A DNA stretch of 60,621 bases from an uncultured Lachnospiraceae bacterium (GTDB lineage: Bacteria > Bacillota > Clostridia > Lachnospirales > Lachnospiraceae). Within the stretch, counting starts at the first letter, position 1; every line of letters begins with the position of its first letter. Below, piece by piece: positions 34,912 to 42,264 of the stretch. The notes beneath the pieces are model-generated. The model made no database searches, had not been told where the DNA came from, and was given only the letters and a program-made list of their open reading frames with translations. Made by a program: the position numbers and the translations under genes. The DNA lies in the NCBI GenBank assembly GCA_934385475.1, contig CAKRPS010000013.1, positions 1-60,621 on the forward strand. Reading direction: 5' to 3'.

Positions 34912-34963
34912 TAGAAACCCGACACCCTGAAACCGTACACCATATAAGATATAGGAGCCCACG

Positions 34964-35899
34964 ATGGTAAAAAAAGAAGAATTCTATTACGATTCCAGAG
35001 ACGGAGAACACAAGCTGCATGCAATCCGGTGGATTCCGGAGACGGAGAAACCGGTCTGTATTGTGCAGATCATTCATGGAATGGCAGAATATATTGACCG
35101 CTACGACGAGTTCGCGAGATTTCTTGCTGAAAAGGGGATTCTGGTGACCGGGGATGATCATCTCGGACACGGAAAGTCCGTAAAGGCGGGAGAGCCCTAC
35201 GGATACTTTTGTAAAAATGATGCGGCAACGGTTCTGGTGCGGGATGAACATCGTCTCAAGAAGATGACGCAGGAAAGCTATCCAGGCGTGCCTTATGTGA
35301 TTCTCGGGCACAGTATGGGGTCCTTTATCGCAAGAAACTATCTGCTGCGGTATGGAACCGGTATTCAGGGTGCTGTTATCTGTGGTACGGGAATGCTTTC
35401 TAAGGTCACATTGACTGCGGGGAAAGTGGTTGCCGGGATTCAGAGAGTCTTCTGTGGAGATCAGCATGTCAGCAGACTTTTGGATAAACTGGCATTTGGC
35501 TCCTATAATAAAAGGGTGGAATCACCGGAGACAAATTTTGACTGGCTTTCGAGAAATAAGGAAAATGTCAACAGATATATAGACGATCCCCTGTGTGGGT
35601 TCACATTTACCGTGAATGGATTCCGGACACTGTTTCAGTTGATCGGGAATCTTCATGACAAAGAAGCACTTGCCAGAATGCCGAAAGCTCTGCCAATCCT
35701 GTTTATTGCGGGGGAAGCTGATCCGGTGGGAAATTATGGCGAAAATGTAAAGCTGGTGCACGATTCCTTCAAGGAACTTGGAATGGAACGGCTGCAGCTC
35801 AGACTTTATCCCGAGGAGCGCCATGAGATTTTTAATGAGGCGGCGAGAGGGGATATTTATATGGATGTATACCGGTGGCTTTTGCAGAGGTTTTCCTGA
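34964..35899 (+). CDS. Alpha/beta hydrolase (monoacylglycerol lipase-like)
   Basis: 311 residues with the alpha/beta hydrolase fold of the Hydrolase_4/PldB group: HGMAEYIDRYDEFARFLAEKG, oxyanion region, the nucleophile elbow GHSMGSF (Ser near residue 116), the acid in GEADPVG, and the base in ERHEIFNE. These enzymes cleave lysophospholipids or monoacylglycerols. No signal peptide, so cytoplasmic. It starts 52 bases after metG and is followed by a lipoprotein-like gene after 57 bases. Confidence 0.88.
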   Translation: MVKKEEFYYDSRDGEHKLHAIRWIPETEKPVCIVQIIHGMAEYIDRYDEFARFLAEKGILVTGDDHLGHGKSVKAGEPYGYFCKNDAATVLVRDEHRLKKMTQESYPGVPYVILGHSMGSFIARNYLLRYGTGIQGAVICGTGMLSKVTLTAGKVVAGIQRVFCGDQHVSRLLDKLAFGSYNKRVESPETNFDWLSRNKENVNRYIDDPLCGFTFTVNGFRTLFQLIGNLHDKEALARMPKALPILFIAGEADPVGNYGENVKLVHDSFKELGMERLQLRLYPEERHEIFNEAARGDIYMDVYRWLLQRFS

Positions 35900-35956
35900 T
35901 TATTACAGGGAAGCTGTCAGGGACGGCCACGGGTATCAAAAAGGAATGGAACAAGA

Positions 35957-36502
35957 ATGATATTTGGCAGATTTAAAAGAAAACTGGTCTTTGCCGGGGT
36001 GATCGGTGTCCTGGCAGTTTCCTGCGGGTTTTCGTCTGTTTCCGGAGACACGCAGAAGGACGGGAATATTTCGGCGCAGGAACAACCTGAGGCGGAGAGT
36101 GAGCCGGATGCCGGGCAGGAGGATTCGGAGACAGAATCCGTTCTGAAGTGGCTGACGGACAAGGCATCCAGTGGAGAGGTTGATCTGAAGGACGAAGACA
36201 GTATCCGCCGTGCGATCGATGAGGCGGAAGAAGAATTTGGAACCTCCTACGATGAAAAAGAAAGGGAGAGGATTGTTGCAGCGCTACAGAAGCTGGACAC
36301 CATAGGAACAGGCGCGGATGAGATGCTGGAGCAGGCGAAGAAGCTGTACCAGAAGTACGGAGAAGAGGTTGTACAGGAAGCAAACAATGCGATCAACGAT
36401 GCGGTGGAAACCGCTGTTAAGAGTGCTACAGACAATTTTTTTGAAAGTATGAAAAAGGCGGTTTCTGATTTTTTTAAGGATTTGTTTTCCAAGGGATCAT
36501 GA
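35957..36502 (+). CDS. Small secreted or lipoprotein-like protein of unknown function
   Basis: 181 residues. A basic start and hydrophobic stretch end in LAVSCG, which could be a lipobox, followed by a very acidic tether (Glu/Asp/Gln, about 30-60). The rest is predicted helical and amphipathic (for example IRRAIDEAEEEFGTSYDE and FFESMKKAVSDFFKDLF). I recognise no family with certainty; it recalls DUF1002-like extracellular helical proteins. It ends at a terminator that also covers the ribosome site of the next gene. Confidence 0.65.
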   Translation: MIFGRFKRKLVFAGVIGVLAVSCGFSSVSGDTQKDGNISAQEQPEAESEPDAGQEDSETESVLKWLTDKASSGEVDLKDEDSIRRAIDEAEEEFGTSYDEKERERIVAALQKLDTIGTGADEMLEQAKKLYQKYGEEVVQEANNAINDAVETAVKSATDNFFESMKKAVSDFFKDLFSKGS

Positions 36503-36523
36503 CCTGATTTGATGAATGATTTT

Positions 36524-36568
36524 ACCTTCACTGATTATACTAACATCAGTGGAGGTGTTTTTATATTT
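36524..36568 (+). terminator. Terminator hairpin burying the ribosome site of the D-lactate dehydrogenase gene
   Basis: ACCTTCACTGAT and ATCAGTGGAGGT pair over 12 bases (one G-T) around a 9-nt loop, followed by GTTTTTATATTT and then the ATG at 36569. The only good ribosome site, GGAGG at 36551-36555, is within the 3' arm. The hairpin may therefore both end upstream transcripts and block translation from read-through RNA. Confidence 0.75.
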
Positions 36569-37561
36569 ATGAAAATCGCATTTTTCAGTACGAAACCCTA
36601 TGATAAGATCTGGTTTGAACCAATGGCCGGAGAATACGGATTTGATATTCATTTTTATGAGGTGCCCTTCGCAGAAGAGACGGTTTTTCTGGCAAAGGGA
36701 TATGATGCTGTCTGCATTTTTGTAAATGACTATGTGAATGCGCAGATGGTGGAGCAGTTATATGAGATGAAGGTGAAAGCGATTCTGCTTCGGAGTGCGG
36801 GATTTAATCACGTGGATGTGAAGGCGGCGGAAGATAAGCTGCATGTTCTCCGGGTACCGAGTTATTCACCGGAGGCGGTGGCGGAATTTTCCATGGCACT
36901 GCTTTTGACTGTTAACCGTTATACGCATAAGGCTTACACGAGAACAAGAGATTTCAATATGAGTCTGAATGGCCTTATGGGAACGGATTTTTATCACAAG
37001 ACGGCCGGTATTGTCGGAACAGGCAAGATCGGACAGGCGATGATCCGCATCTGCAAGGGTTTTGGGATGCAGGTACTGGCATATGATCCATATCCGAACC
37101 GGGAACTGGATGTAGAGTATGCCCCGCTTGAGGAACTGTTTGCCTCTGCGGATATTCTGTCGCTGCATTGTCCGCTCACCTCAGAGACCAGACACATGAT
37201 TGACCAGAAAGCTATCGAGAGGATGAAAAAGGGTGTCTATCTGGTGAATACTTCCAGGGGCGGTCTGATCAATACGGATGCACTGATCGAGGGGCTGGTA
37301 GAGGGAAAGTTCGGAGGAGTCGGGCTGGATGTATACGAGGAGGAAGAAGGCATTTTCTATGAGGACCGTTCCAACGAAATTATCAGGGACGAAAACCTGG
37401 CAAGATTGATGACATTTCCAAATGTTGTAATTACATCGCATATGGGATTTTTTACAAGGGAGGCCATGCAGGCAATTGCGAAGGTAACTTTGGAAAATGC
37501 TTATGCGGTTGAAAATGGACTGCCGCTGGTGAACCGGGTAGGGGCTGAGGCTACCACGTAA
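36569..37561 (+). CDS. D-lactate dehydrogenase (D-2-hydroxyacid dehydrogenase family)
   Basis: 330 residues starting MKIAFFSTKPYDK, a typical D-LdhA opening. NAD site GTGKIGQAM (about 155), catalytic Arg in NTSRGG, Glu in the DVYEEEEG region, and His in SHMGFFTREA. It reduces pyruvate to D-lactate with NADH, a fermentation end step. An in-frame start at 36509 without ribosome site exists but is inside or before the terminator hairpin, so ATG 36569 is preferred although its GGAGG is 13 bases away. Confidence 0.92.
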   Translation: MKIAFFSTKPYDKIWFEPMAGEYGFDIHFYEVPFAEETVFLAKGYDAVCIFVNDYVNAQMVEQLYEMKVKAILLRSAGFNHVDVKAAEDKLHVLRVPSYSPEAVAEFSMALLLTVNRYTHKAYTRTRDFNMSLNGLMGTDFYHKTAGIVGTGKIGQAMIRICKGFGMQVLAYDPYPNRELDVEYAPLEELFASADILSLHCPLTSETRHMIDQKAIERMKKGVYLVNTSRGGLINTDALIEGLVEGKFGGVGLDVYEEEEGIFYEDRSNEIIRDENLARLMTFPNVVITSHMGFFTREAMQAIAKVTLENAYAVENGLPLVNRVGAEATT

Positions 37562-37672
37562 CGGTTCTGCGGAGATTGAGGGCTGCCGGCTATGGCCCGG
37601 AGCACAGGATTTTTGATTGTAAAAAGAGCAAGGATACGTTAAAATGAAAATATCTAAGGAGCAGCGGATGAC

Positions 37673-38143
37673 ATGGGAACGTTTTATGAGGTTCGAAGTG
37701 CATATCGGGATGAATGGGATGATGCAATGGCACTCGCCTGGAAAACGTTCCTGCGTTTTGAGGCAGATGTCTACTCACCGGAGGGTGTGAGAAATTTTGA
37801 AGATTTTATCACAGATACAACGCTTCACAGGATGTTTGTGATGGGAGCCTATCAGATGTTTGTGGCACTGGATGCAGGAAAGATTATCGGGATGATCACC
37901 CTGCGTAACAGGACACACATTTCCCTGCTTTTTGTGGATGAGCAATACCACAGAAAGGGTGTTGGAAGAGCTCTGATGCAGTATCTGGAGAACTATCTGC
38001 TGACAGAGATCGGAGCTGACCGGGTTACAGTCAACTCATCACCTTACGGAGAGGGGTTTTATCACAGACTCGGGTTTCGGGATCTGCGTCCAAGGGAGGA
38101 AAAGAACGGAATTATCTACACGCCAATGGAGTTTGTTTTGTAA
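37673..38143 (+). CDS. GNAT family N-acetyltransferase
   Basis: 156 residues of the Acetyltransf_1 fold. The acetyl-CoA binding motif is VDEQYHRKGVGRALMQ (R/Q-x-x-G-x-G/A) near residue 100, and FYHRLGF is the typical C-terminal strand-helix. The substrate is unknown. AAGGAGCAG lies just before ATG 37673. It stands 17 bases before the HD-domain gene and may form an operon with it. Confidence 0.88.
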   Translation: MGTFYEVRSAYRDEWDDAMALAWKTFLRFEADVYSPEGVRNFEDFITDTTLHRMFVMGAYQMFVALDAGKIIGMITLRNRTHISLLFVDEQYHRKGVGRALMQYLENYLLTEIGADRVTVNSSPYGEGFYHRLGFRDLRPREEKNGIIYTPMEFVL

Positions 38144-38159
38144 GTAAGGGGAGTTTGGT

Positions 38160-39416
38160 ATGGAGTATATTAAGAGCAAGGATATATACCTTTTGACAAG
38201 GGATATATTAAAACTGATCTATAAGTGGCCGATGGATCACGGTTCCAGGGTGGCATATATGGTTTATAAGATGCTGCAGGAGAAGGGCGGCTACGAAGAA
38301 TTTGAACTGGCAGATTTTGTCATGGTGGCTACGATGCACGACATTGGGGCCTACAAGACAGAGCGTGGCAGAATGAATGATGTTCTACGGTTTGAAAACC
38401 GGGATACCCGCGCACATACGATTTATGGTTATCTCTTTTTTAAATACCTTTCTCCGGTACCGGATCTGGCAAAGATCATCATGTACCATCACATGGATTA
38501 TGAACAGCTTCAAAAGATAGACTATCCCTATAAAGAGGTTGCAGCCTACATAAATATAGCAGAGAAAATGGATATCTACTCAAGAGCGAAGGGTAGTCAG
38601 TTTGACATGAAAATGTTTCAGAAACTGTCTGGTACAAAGCTGTCGCCAAGGGGACTGGAGTGCTTCTACCAGTGCCAGGCAAAGTATGACCTTTTCGGCA
38701 AGATCAAAAGCGGCGAATATAAAGAGGAATTATCACAGATCGTAGATTATATGATCTATAACAATGACGATAAGAGAAAGTTTCTGGAGATGCTCATGTA
38801 CTGCATGGGTTTTACCAGTGAGGCCATGGTGGTGGATACCATCACGACGGTCTGTATCTGCGAGGAGCTGGCAAATAAAATGATGCTTTCTCCGTTAGAC
38901 AAAGAGATTCTGTATTATGGTGCGCTGATCCACGATATCGGTATGCTGGCAATTCCCAGAAAGATCATAGAGGCACCCAGAAAGCTGGAGCCCGACGAGA
39001 TAAATCTTATGAGGACACATGTGGAGATCGCGGGCAAGGAGCTCAGTGAAAGAATGAACAATGAAGTAGTGTCGATTGCCCTTTCACACCATGAAAGAGG
39101 AGATGGAAGCGGGTATCCGCTCAAGCTCAAGGATTTTCAGATGAACACCCAGCAGAAGATTCTGCAGGTGGCGGATATGGTGAGTGCCATGGTCAATAAG
39201 AGAAGCTACAGACCGCCACTCTCCAAGGAACAGATTATTGATATTCTGAATGAGGATGTGGACAAGAACCGCCTGAACAAACAGGTGGTCACTTCCCTGC
39301 TTGCTTTTTATGATTCCATTATGGACAGGGTTAAGAAAGAATCTGTTGAAATTCTCAAGATGTACCAGACCCTGAACCAACAGTATGAACAGGTAAGCCG
39401 GAAATACAAGATTTAA
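38160..39416 (+). CDS. Tandem HD / HD-GYP domain phosphodiesterase-like protein
   Basis: 418 residues with two HD domains. The first (about 20-150) has HGSR, MHDIGAYK and YHHMDYEQ; the second (about 230-390) is HD-GYP with HDIGM, RTHVEIAGKEL, HHERGDGSGYP and ILQVADMVSAM. HD-GYP enzymes degrade cyclic di-GMP, but the usual HDIGK Lys is Met and DVYDA is DMVSA, so activity is uncertain. A Cache-GGDEF cyclase is encoded nearby (40255), so the pair may tune one signal. No membrane segment is present. Confidence 0.87.
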   Translation: MEYIKSKDIYLLTRDILKLIYKWPMDHGSRVAYMVYKMLQEKGGYEEFELADFVMVATMHDIGAYKTERGRMNDVLRFENRDTRAHTIYGYLFFKYLSPVPDLAKIIMYHHMDYEQLQKIDYPYKEVAAYINIAEKMDIYSRAKGSQFDMKMFQKLSGTKLSPRGLECFYQCQAKYDLFGKIKSGEYKEELSQIVDYMIYNNDDKRKFLEMLMYCMGFTSEAMVVDTITTVCICEELANKMMLSPLDKEILYYGALIHDIGMLAIPRKIIEAPRKLEPDEINLMRTHVEIAGKELSERMNNEVVSIALSHHERGDGSGYPLKLKDFQMNTQQKILQVADMVSAMVNKRSYRPPLSKEQIIDILNEDVDKNRLNKQVVTSLLAFYDSIMDRVKKESVEILKMYQTLNQQYEQVSRKYKI

Positions 39417-39480
39417 GTAACAGTGCGGCGCCGGATGCGGAGCAGCCGCGTTTATGAATTGTGAGGGGCTGAACTGTTAC
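39417..39480 (+). other. Structured RNA/DNA stretch after the HD-GYP gene
   Basis: GTAACAGT (39417) and ACTGTTAC (39473) are perfect 8-bp inverted arms; inside, GCGGC (39425) pairs with GCCGC (39444). The T-run comes about 15 bases later, so it is at best an imperfect terminator. Confidence 0.4.
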
Positions 39481-39520
39481 AATATTTAAGAATTTTTTTG
39501 TCGAATTCGGTAGCCTTTGG

Positions 39521-39560
39521 GTACATTTATGTACTATAATGATGATTAGTACAAATGTAC
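39521..39560 (+). promoter_or_regulatory. Promoter framed by an inverted repeat before the DUF624 gene
   Basis: GTACATTT (39521-39528) and AAATGTAC (39553-39560) are perfect inverted arms around a consensus TATAAT at 39535-39540. The arms would lie near -20 and +10, ideal for a repressor. No good -35 is visible. Confidence 0.55.
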
Positions 39561-39581
39561 CAGAATTGGAGAGATTGAGAA

Positions 39582-40271
39582 ATGGGTAAGATTTTTGATA
39601 TGGATAGTCCCGTAATGCGGGTTTTGAACCGTGTGGGGGATCTTTTGATATTGAACCTGCTTATGATCGTGTGTTGTCTTCCGGTGATCACAGTCGGGGC
39701 ATCTTTTACAGCAATGCACTATGTACTTTTGAAGATGGTGCGTGGGGAAGAAGGATACCTTGTCAGGGGATTTTTTAAGTCTTTTAAAAGAAATTTTAAG
39801 CAGGCTACGATTATATGGCTGATCATGCTTGTTGTGATTGCCATATATGTGGGAGACGTGCTGATTTTTAATTATTCGCAGATTGTATTTCCGAAGGCGC
39901 TGATTGCGATTGTAGTGGCAGTTGCTGTATTGGCGCTTTTAATCGCAATGTATATCTTCCCGCTTTTGAGCCGGTTTGACAATACCGTTTGGAATACGAT
40001 TAAGAATGCGGCGTTGATGTCTTTCCTGAACCTGCCTAAGACATTATTGATGCTTGTTATCTATATACTGCCGTTTGTGATCGCGTATTTTTCAACTTAT
40101 TCTATAATTTTTGTTATTATGTTCGGATATTCTGTGCCGGCGTATGGCGCTGCATGGCTTTACAGCGGTATTTTTAAGAAATTTGAACCGGAACCGGAGA
40201 GTATATCGGACATGGACTTTACTGTAAATATGGGCGAGGAGAATGAAGAGAACGATGGAGAGTCAGAATAA
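39582..40271 (+). CDS. DUF624 (YesL-like) membrane protein
   Basis: 229 residues with about five membrane helices. The N-terminal pattern MGKIFDMDSPVMRVLNRVGDLLILNLLMIVCCLPV is characteristic of YesL/DUF624 proteins, commonly encoded with YesMN systems and sugar transporters in Firmicutes. Their function is unknown. The acidic tail (ENEENDGESE) overlaps the start of the Cache-GGDEF gene by 17 bases, so the two are translated together. Confidence 0.9.
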   Translation: MGKIFDMDSPVMRVLNRVGDLLILNLLMIVCCLPVITVGASFTAMHYVLLKMVRGEEGYLVRGFFKSFKRNFKQATIIWLIMLVVIAIYVGDVLIFNYSQIVFPKALIAIVVAVAVLALLIAMYIFPLLSRFDNTVWNTIKNAALMSFLNLPKTLLMLVIYILPFVIAYFSTYSIIFVIMFGYSVPAYGAAWLYSGIFKKFEPEPESISDMDFTVNMGEENEENDGESE

Positions 40272-41751
40272 GTCGGTAGCATTCCAGTGGATTGTGCCAT
40301 CCGTAGTCCTGATGGTTGTTGTACTGATCATGCTGTTCAATTTCTCAAGTAAAAGCAGTGAGGAAGCTTCTAAGCATGTCTATAAGGATCTGATCAGCAA
40401 GACGGAGAACTATGCAGACAATCTCTATACAGAACTCAGGCAGATGCACAGTGTTGCAGCGCCGATGGCAGAGCTTTTAAAGAGAAATGGAGTGGCAGAC
40501 ACAAAATATGTGCAGCAGATATTGGAGATTACCGCACAGTGCTCCAAGGTGGATCAGGTTTTGTACTGTGATCTGGAAGGAAATGGATACAACGAGAACG
40601 GAGAGAAGATCGCAATAGGTGACAAGACGTTTTTTGAAACGGTACTCACACAGACGGATTGTCCCTATGTCTTTGCCGGGGCTCAGGACGATATTCCACA
40701 ACAGGATTGTATTGTAGCAGCCACAAAGGTTGAAGGAGAGAAGGAACAGGGATATCTGTTACTGTTTTATTCTACTCATGAGTTTGCCAATGTTTTGTCA
40801 GCTTCGGATGCAGATGCTTCCGGGCAGTTGATGCTTCTGGACACAGAAGGAAAAGTTCTTGCTCTGTCCGGATTTGGTAAGACAACAAAAGTGGGAATGA
40901 ATATTATCGATCAGGTAGCGGAGAGGGGGCCGGAATCCTCCCGGATCATCAGGAACCGTCTTAAGAATGGAACCCGTGGAACGACGGAAGTGCTGATTGG
41001 TGATAATACCAGAATTTTGTCCTATGCACCCTTTGGGATAAACGGCTGGGAAATGATGATGAGTGTCAGCAAGAGTTATGTGGACAGACAGGTAGGGCAG
41101 CAATGGAAAAATACAAAACAGATGCTGGTACAGCTTTTGGCCGTTATCTTTGTTTTTGTATGTATTATTATGATTGTCAATATCATTGCGAAGATCAGCA
41201 GTAATGAAAAGAAGAAGCAGCTGGAGGACAAGGCAGATACCGATCTGCTGACCGGACTGAATAATAAGCTGGCGACAGAACGGAAGATCAAACAATACAT
41301 GGCGCAGCATCCGGATTCCCAGTCGATGATGTTCCTGCTTGATATTGATAATTTCAAAAAGATCAACGATACCATGGGGCATGCGTTTGGTGATGAAGTA
41401 CTGAGATCTTTGGGGCAGCAGATCGGTTCAAACTTCCGGACAACGGATATTATTGGCCGTATCGGCGGCGATGAGTTCATGATCTTCCTGAAGGGGATCG
41501 AAGAGCCTGAGGTTATCCGCAAGGAAGTCAAAAAGATTGAGAATTTCTTCAAAGGCTTTCAGGCGGGCGAATATGTAAAGTATGCTGCAACGGCAAGTAT
41601 CGGAGTAGCTATTTTCCCGCAGGAGGGAGCAGATTTCGATACTTTGTATAAGGCGGCCGATCAGGGTCTGTACAAGGCGAAAAAGCGTGGTAAAAACCAG
41701 CTGGCTTTTTACCGGGATGATTGGGTAGAAGAAATATCCGGCACAAAATAA
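40255..41751 (+). CDS. Cache-domain diguanylate cyclase
   Basis: 498 residues: membrane helix about 10-30, an extracellular double-Cache sensor (about 35-285), a second membrane helix about 290-315 and a GGDEF domain. The active site is RIGGDEFMIF with DIDNFKKINDTMGHAFGD upstream; RTTD five residues before the signature is an intact product-inhibition site, unlike the cyclase at 2704. It makes cyclic di-GMP in response to an external small molecule. ATG 40255 lies inside the DUF624 gene after GAAGAG. Confidence 0.92.
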   Translation: MESQNKSVAFQWIVPSVVLMVVVLIMLFNFSSKSSEEASKHVYKDLISKTENYADNLYTELRQMHSVAAPMAELLKRNGVADTKYVQQILEITAQCSKVDQVLYCDLEGNGYNENGEKIAIGDKTFFETVLTQTDCPYVFAGAQDDIPQQDCIVAATKVEGEKEQGYLLLFYSTHEFANVLSASDADASGQLMLLDTEGKVLALSGFGKTTKVGMNIIDQVAERGPESSRIIRNRLKNGTRGTTEVLIGDNTRILSYAPFGINGWEMMMSVSKSYVDRQVGQQWKNTKQMLVQLLAVIFVFVCIIMIVNIIAKISSNEKKKQLEDKADTDLLTGLNNKLATERKIKQYMAQHPDSQSMMFLLDIDNFKKINDTMGHAFGDEVLRSLGQQIGSNFRTTDIIGRIGGDEFMIFLKGIEEPEVIRKEVKKIENFFKGFQAGEYVKYAATASIGVAIFPQEGADFDTLYKAADQGLYKAKKRGKNQLAFYRDDWVEEISGTK

Positions 41752-41767
41752 AATACAGGCATTGCAG

Positions 41768-41795
41768 GCGGCGGAGAGTACTCCACCGCTTTTTT
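41768..41795 (+). terminator. Terminator of the DUF624-GGDEF operon
   Basis: GCGGCGGAG and CTCCACCGC form a 9-bp stem with one mismatch and a 4-nt loop, followed by six T residues. Confidence 0.9.
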
Positions 41796-41813
41796 CATGC
41801 ACAAAAATGTTGC

Positions 41814-41842
41814 TTGACAAAATACCCATAGGGGGTATATAT
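41814..41842 (+). promoter_or_regulatory. Copper-operon promoter with CsoR-type operator
   Basis: TTGACA at 41814-41819 is followed after 17 bases by an ATATAT/TATATA -10 region. The spacer holds ATACCCATAGGGGGTAT (41822-41838), a G-rich palindrome of the kind bound by copper-responsive CsoR repressors. Repressor binding would cover the promoter completely. Confidence 0.8.
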
Positions 41843-41899
41843 CTATGGAGAGGGAATGAGGTATATGCAGCAAGCTGCTCAGTAGAAAAGGGGATCAAA

Positions 41900-42247
41900 A
41901 TGGATAAACAATGGCAGGATGATGAAGAATATAAGAAAGAAGAGGCGGCGGATGTCTGTGCCTGTTGCCGGCATAAACAGACACCGCGTCCGGAGGAGGA
42001 ACGGAAGAAGCTCCAGAACAGGGTAAACAGGATTATCGGACAGATGAACGGTATCCGTTCCATGTTGGATGACAACAGATACTGTGGAGATATCCTGATC
42101 CAGATCGGTGCGGTTGAAAGTGCATTGCAGAGTCTCGGATATCTGATTCTTCAGGATCATCTGGAAACCTGTGTAACACAGGAAGTGCAAAAGGGAAATC
42201 AGGATATTATGCGGGAGGCTGTTGAACTGATCAAAAAGATAAAATAG
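41900..42247 (+). CDS. csoR: CsoR-family copper-sensing repressor
   Basis: 115 residues of the DUF156 (Trns_repr_metal) fold. The Cu(I) ligand triad Cys-His-Cys is in place (RYCGDIL, then DHLETCV), along with [15 protein letters not shown]. An extra N-terminal CACCRH cluster could bind metal as well. Apo-CsoR represses; copper releases it. It precedes the copper ATPase gene by 17 bases and follows a fitting operator. ATG 41900 has GGGGA upstream. Confidence 0.92.
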   Translation: MDKQWQDDEEYKKEEAADVCACCRHKQTPRPEEERKKLQNRVNRIIGQMNGIRSMLDDNRYCGDILIQIGAVESALQSLGYLILQDHLETCVTQEVQKGNQDIMREAVELIKKIK

Positions 42248-42264
42248 AAATGGAGATTGGTAAA

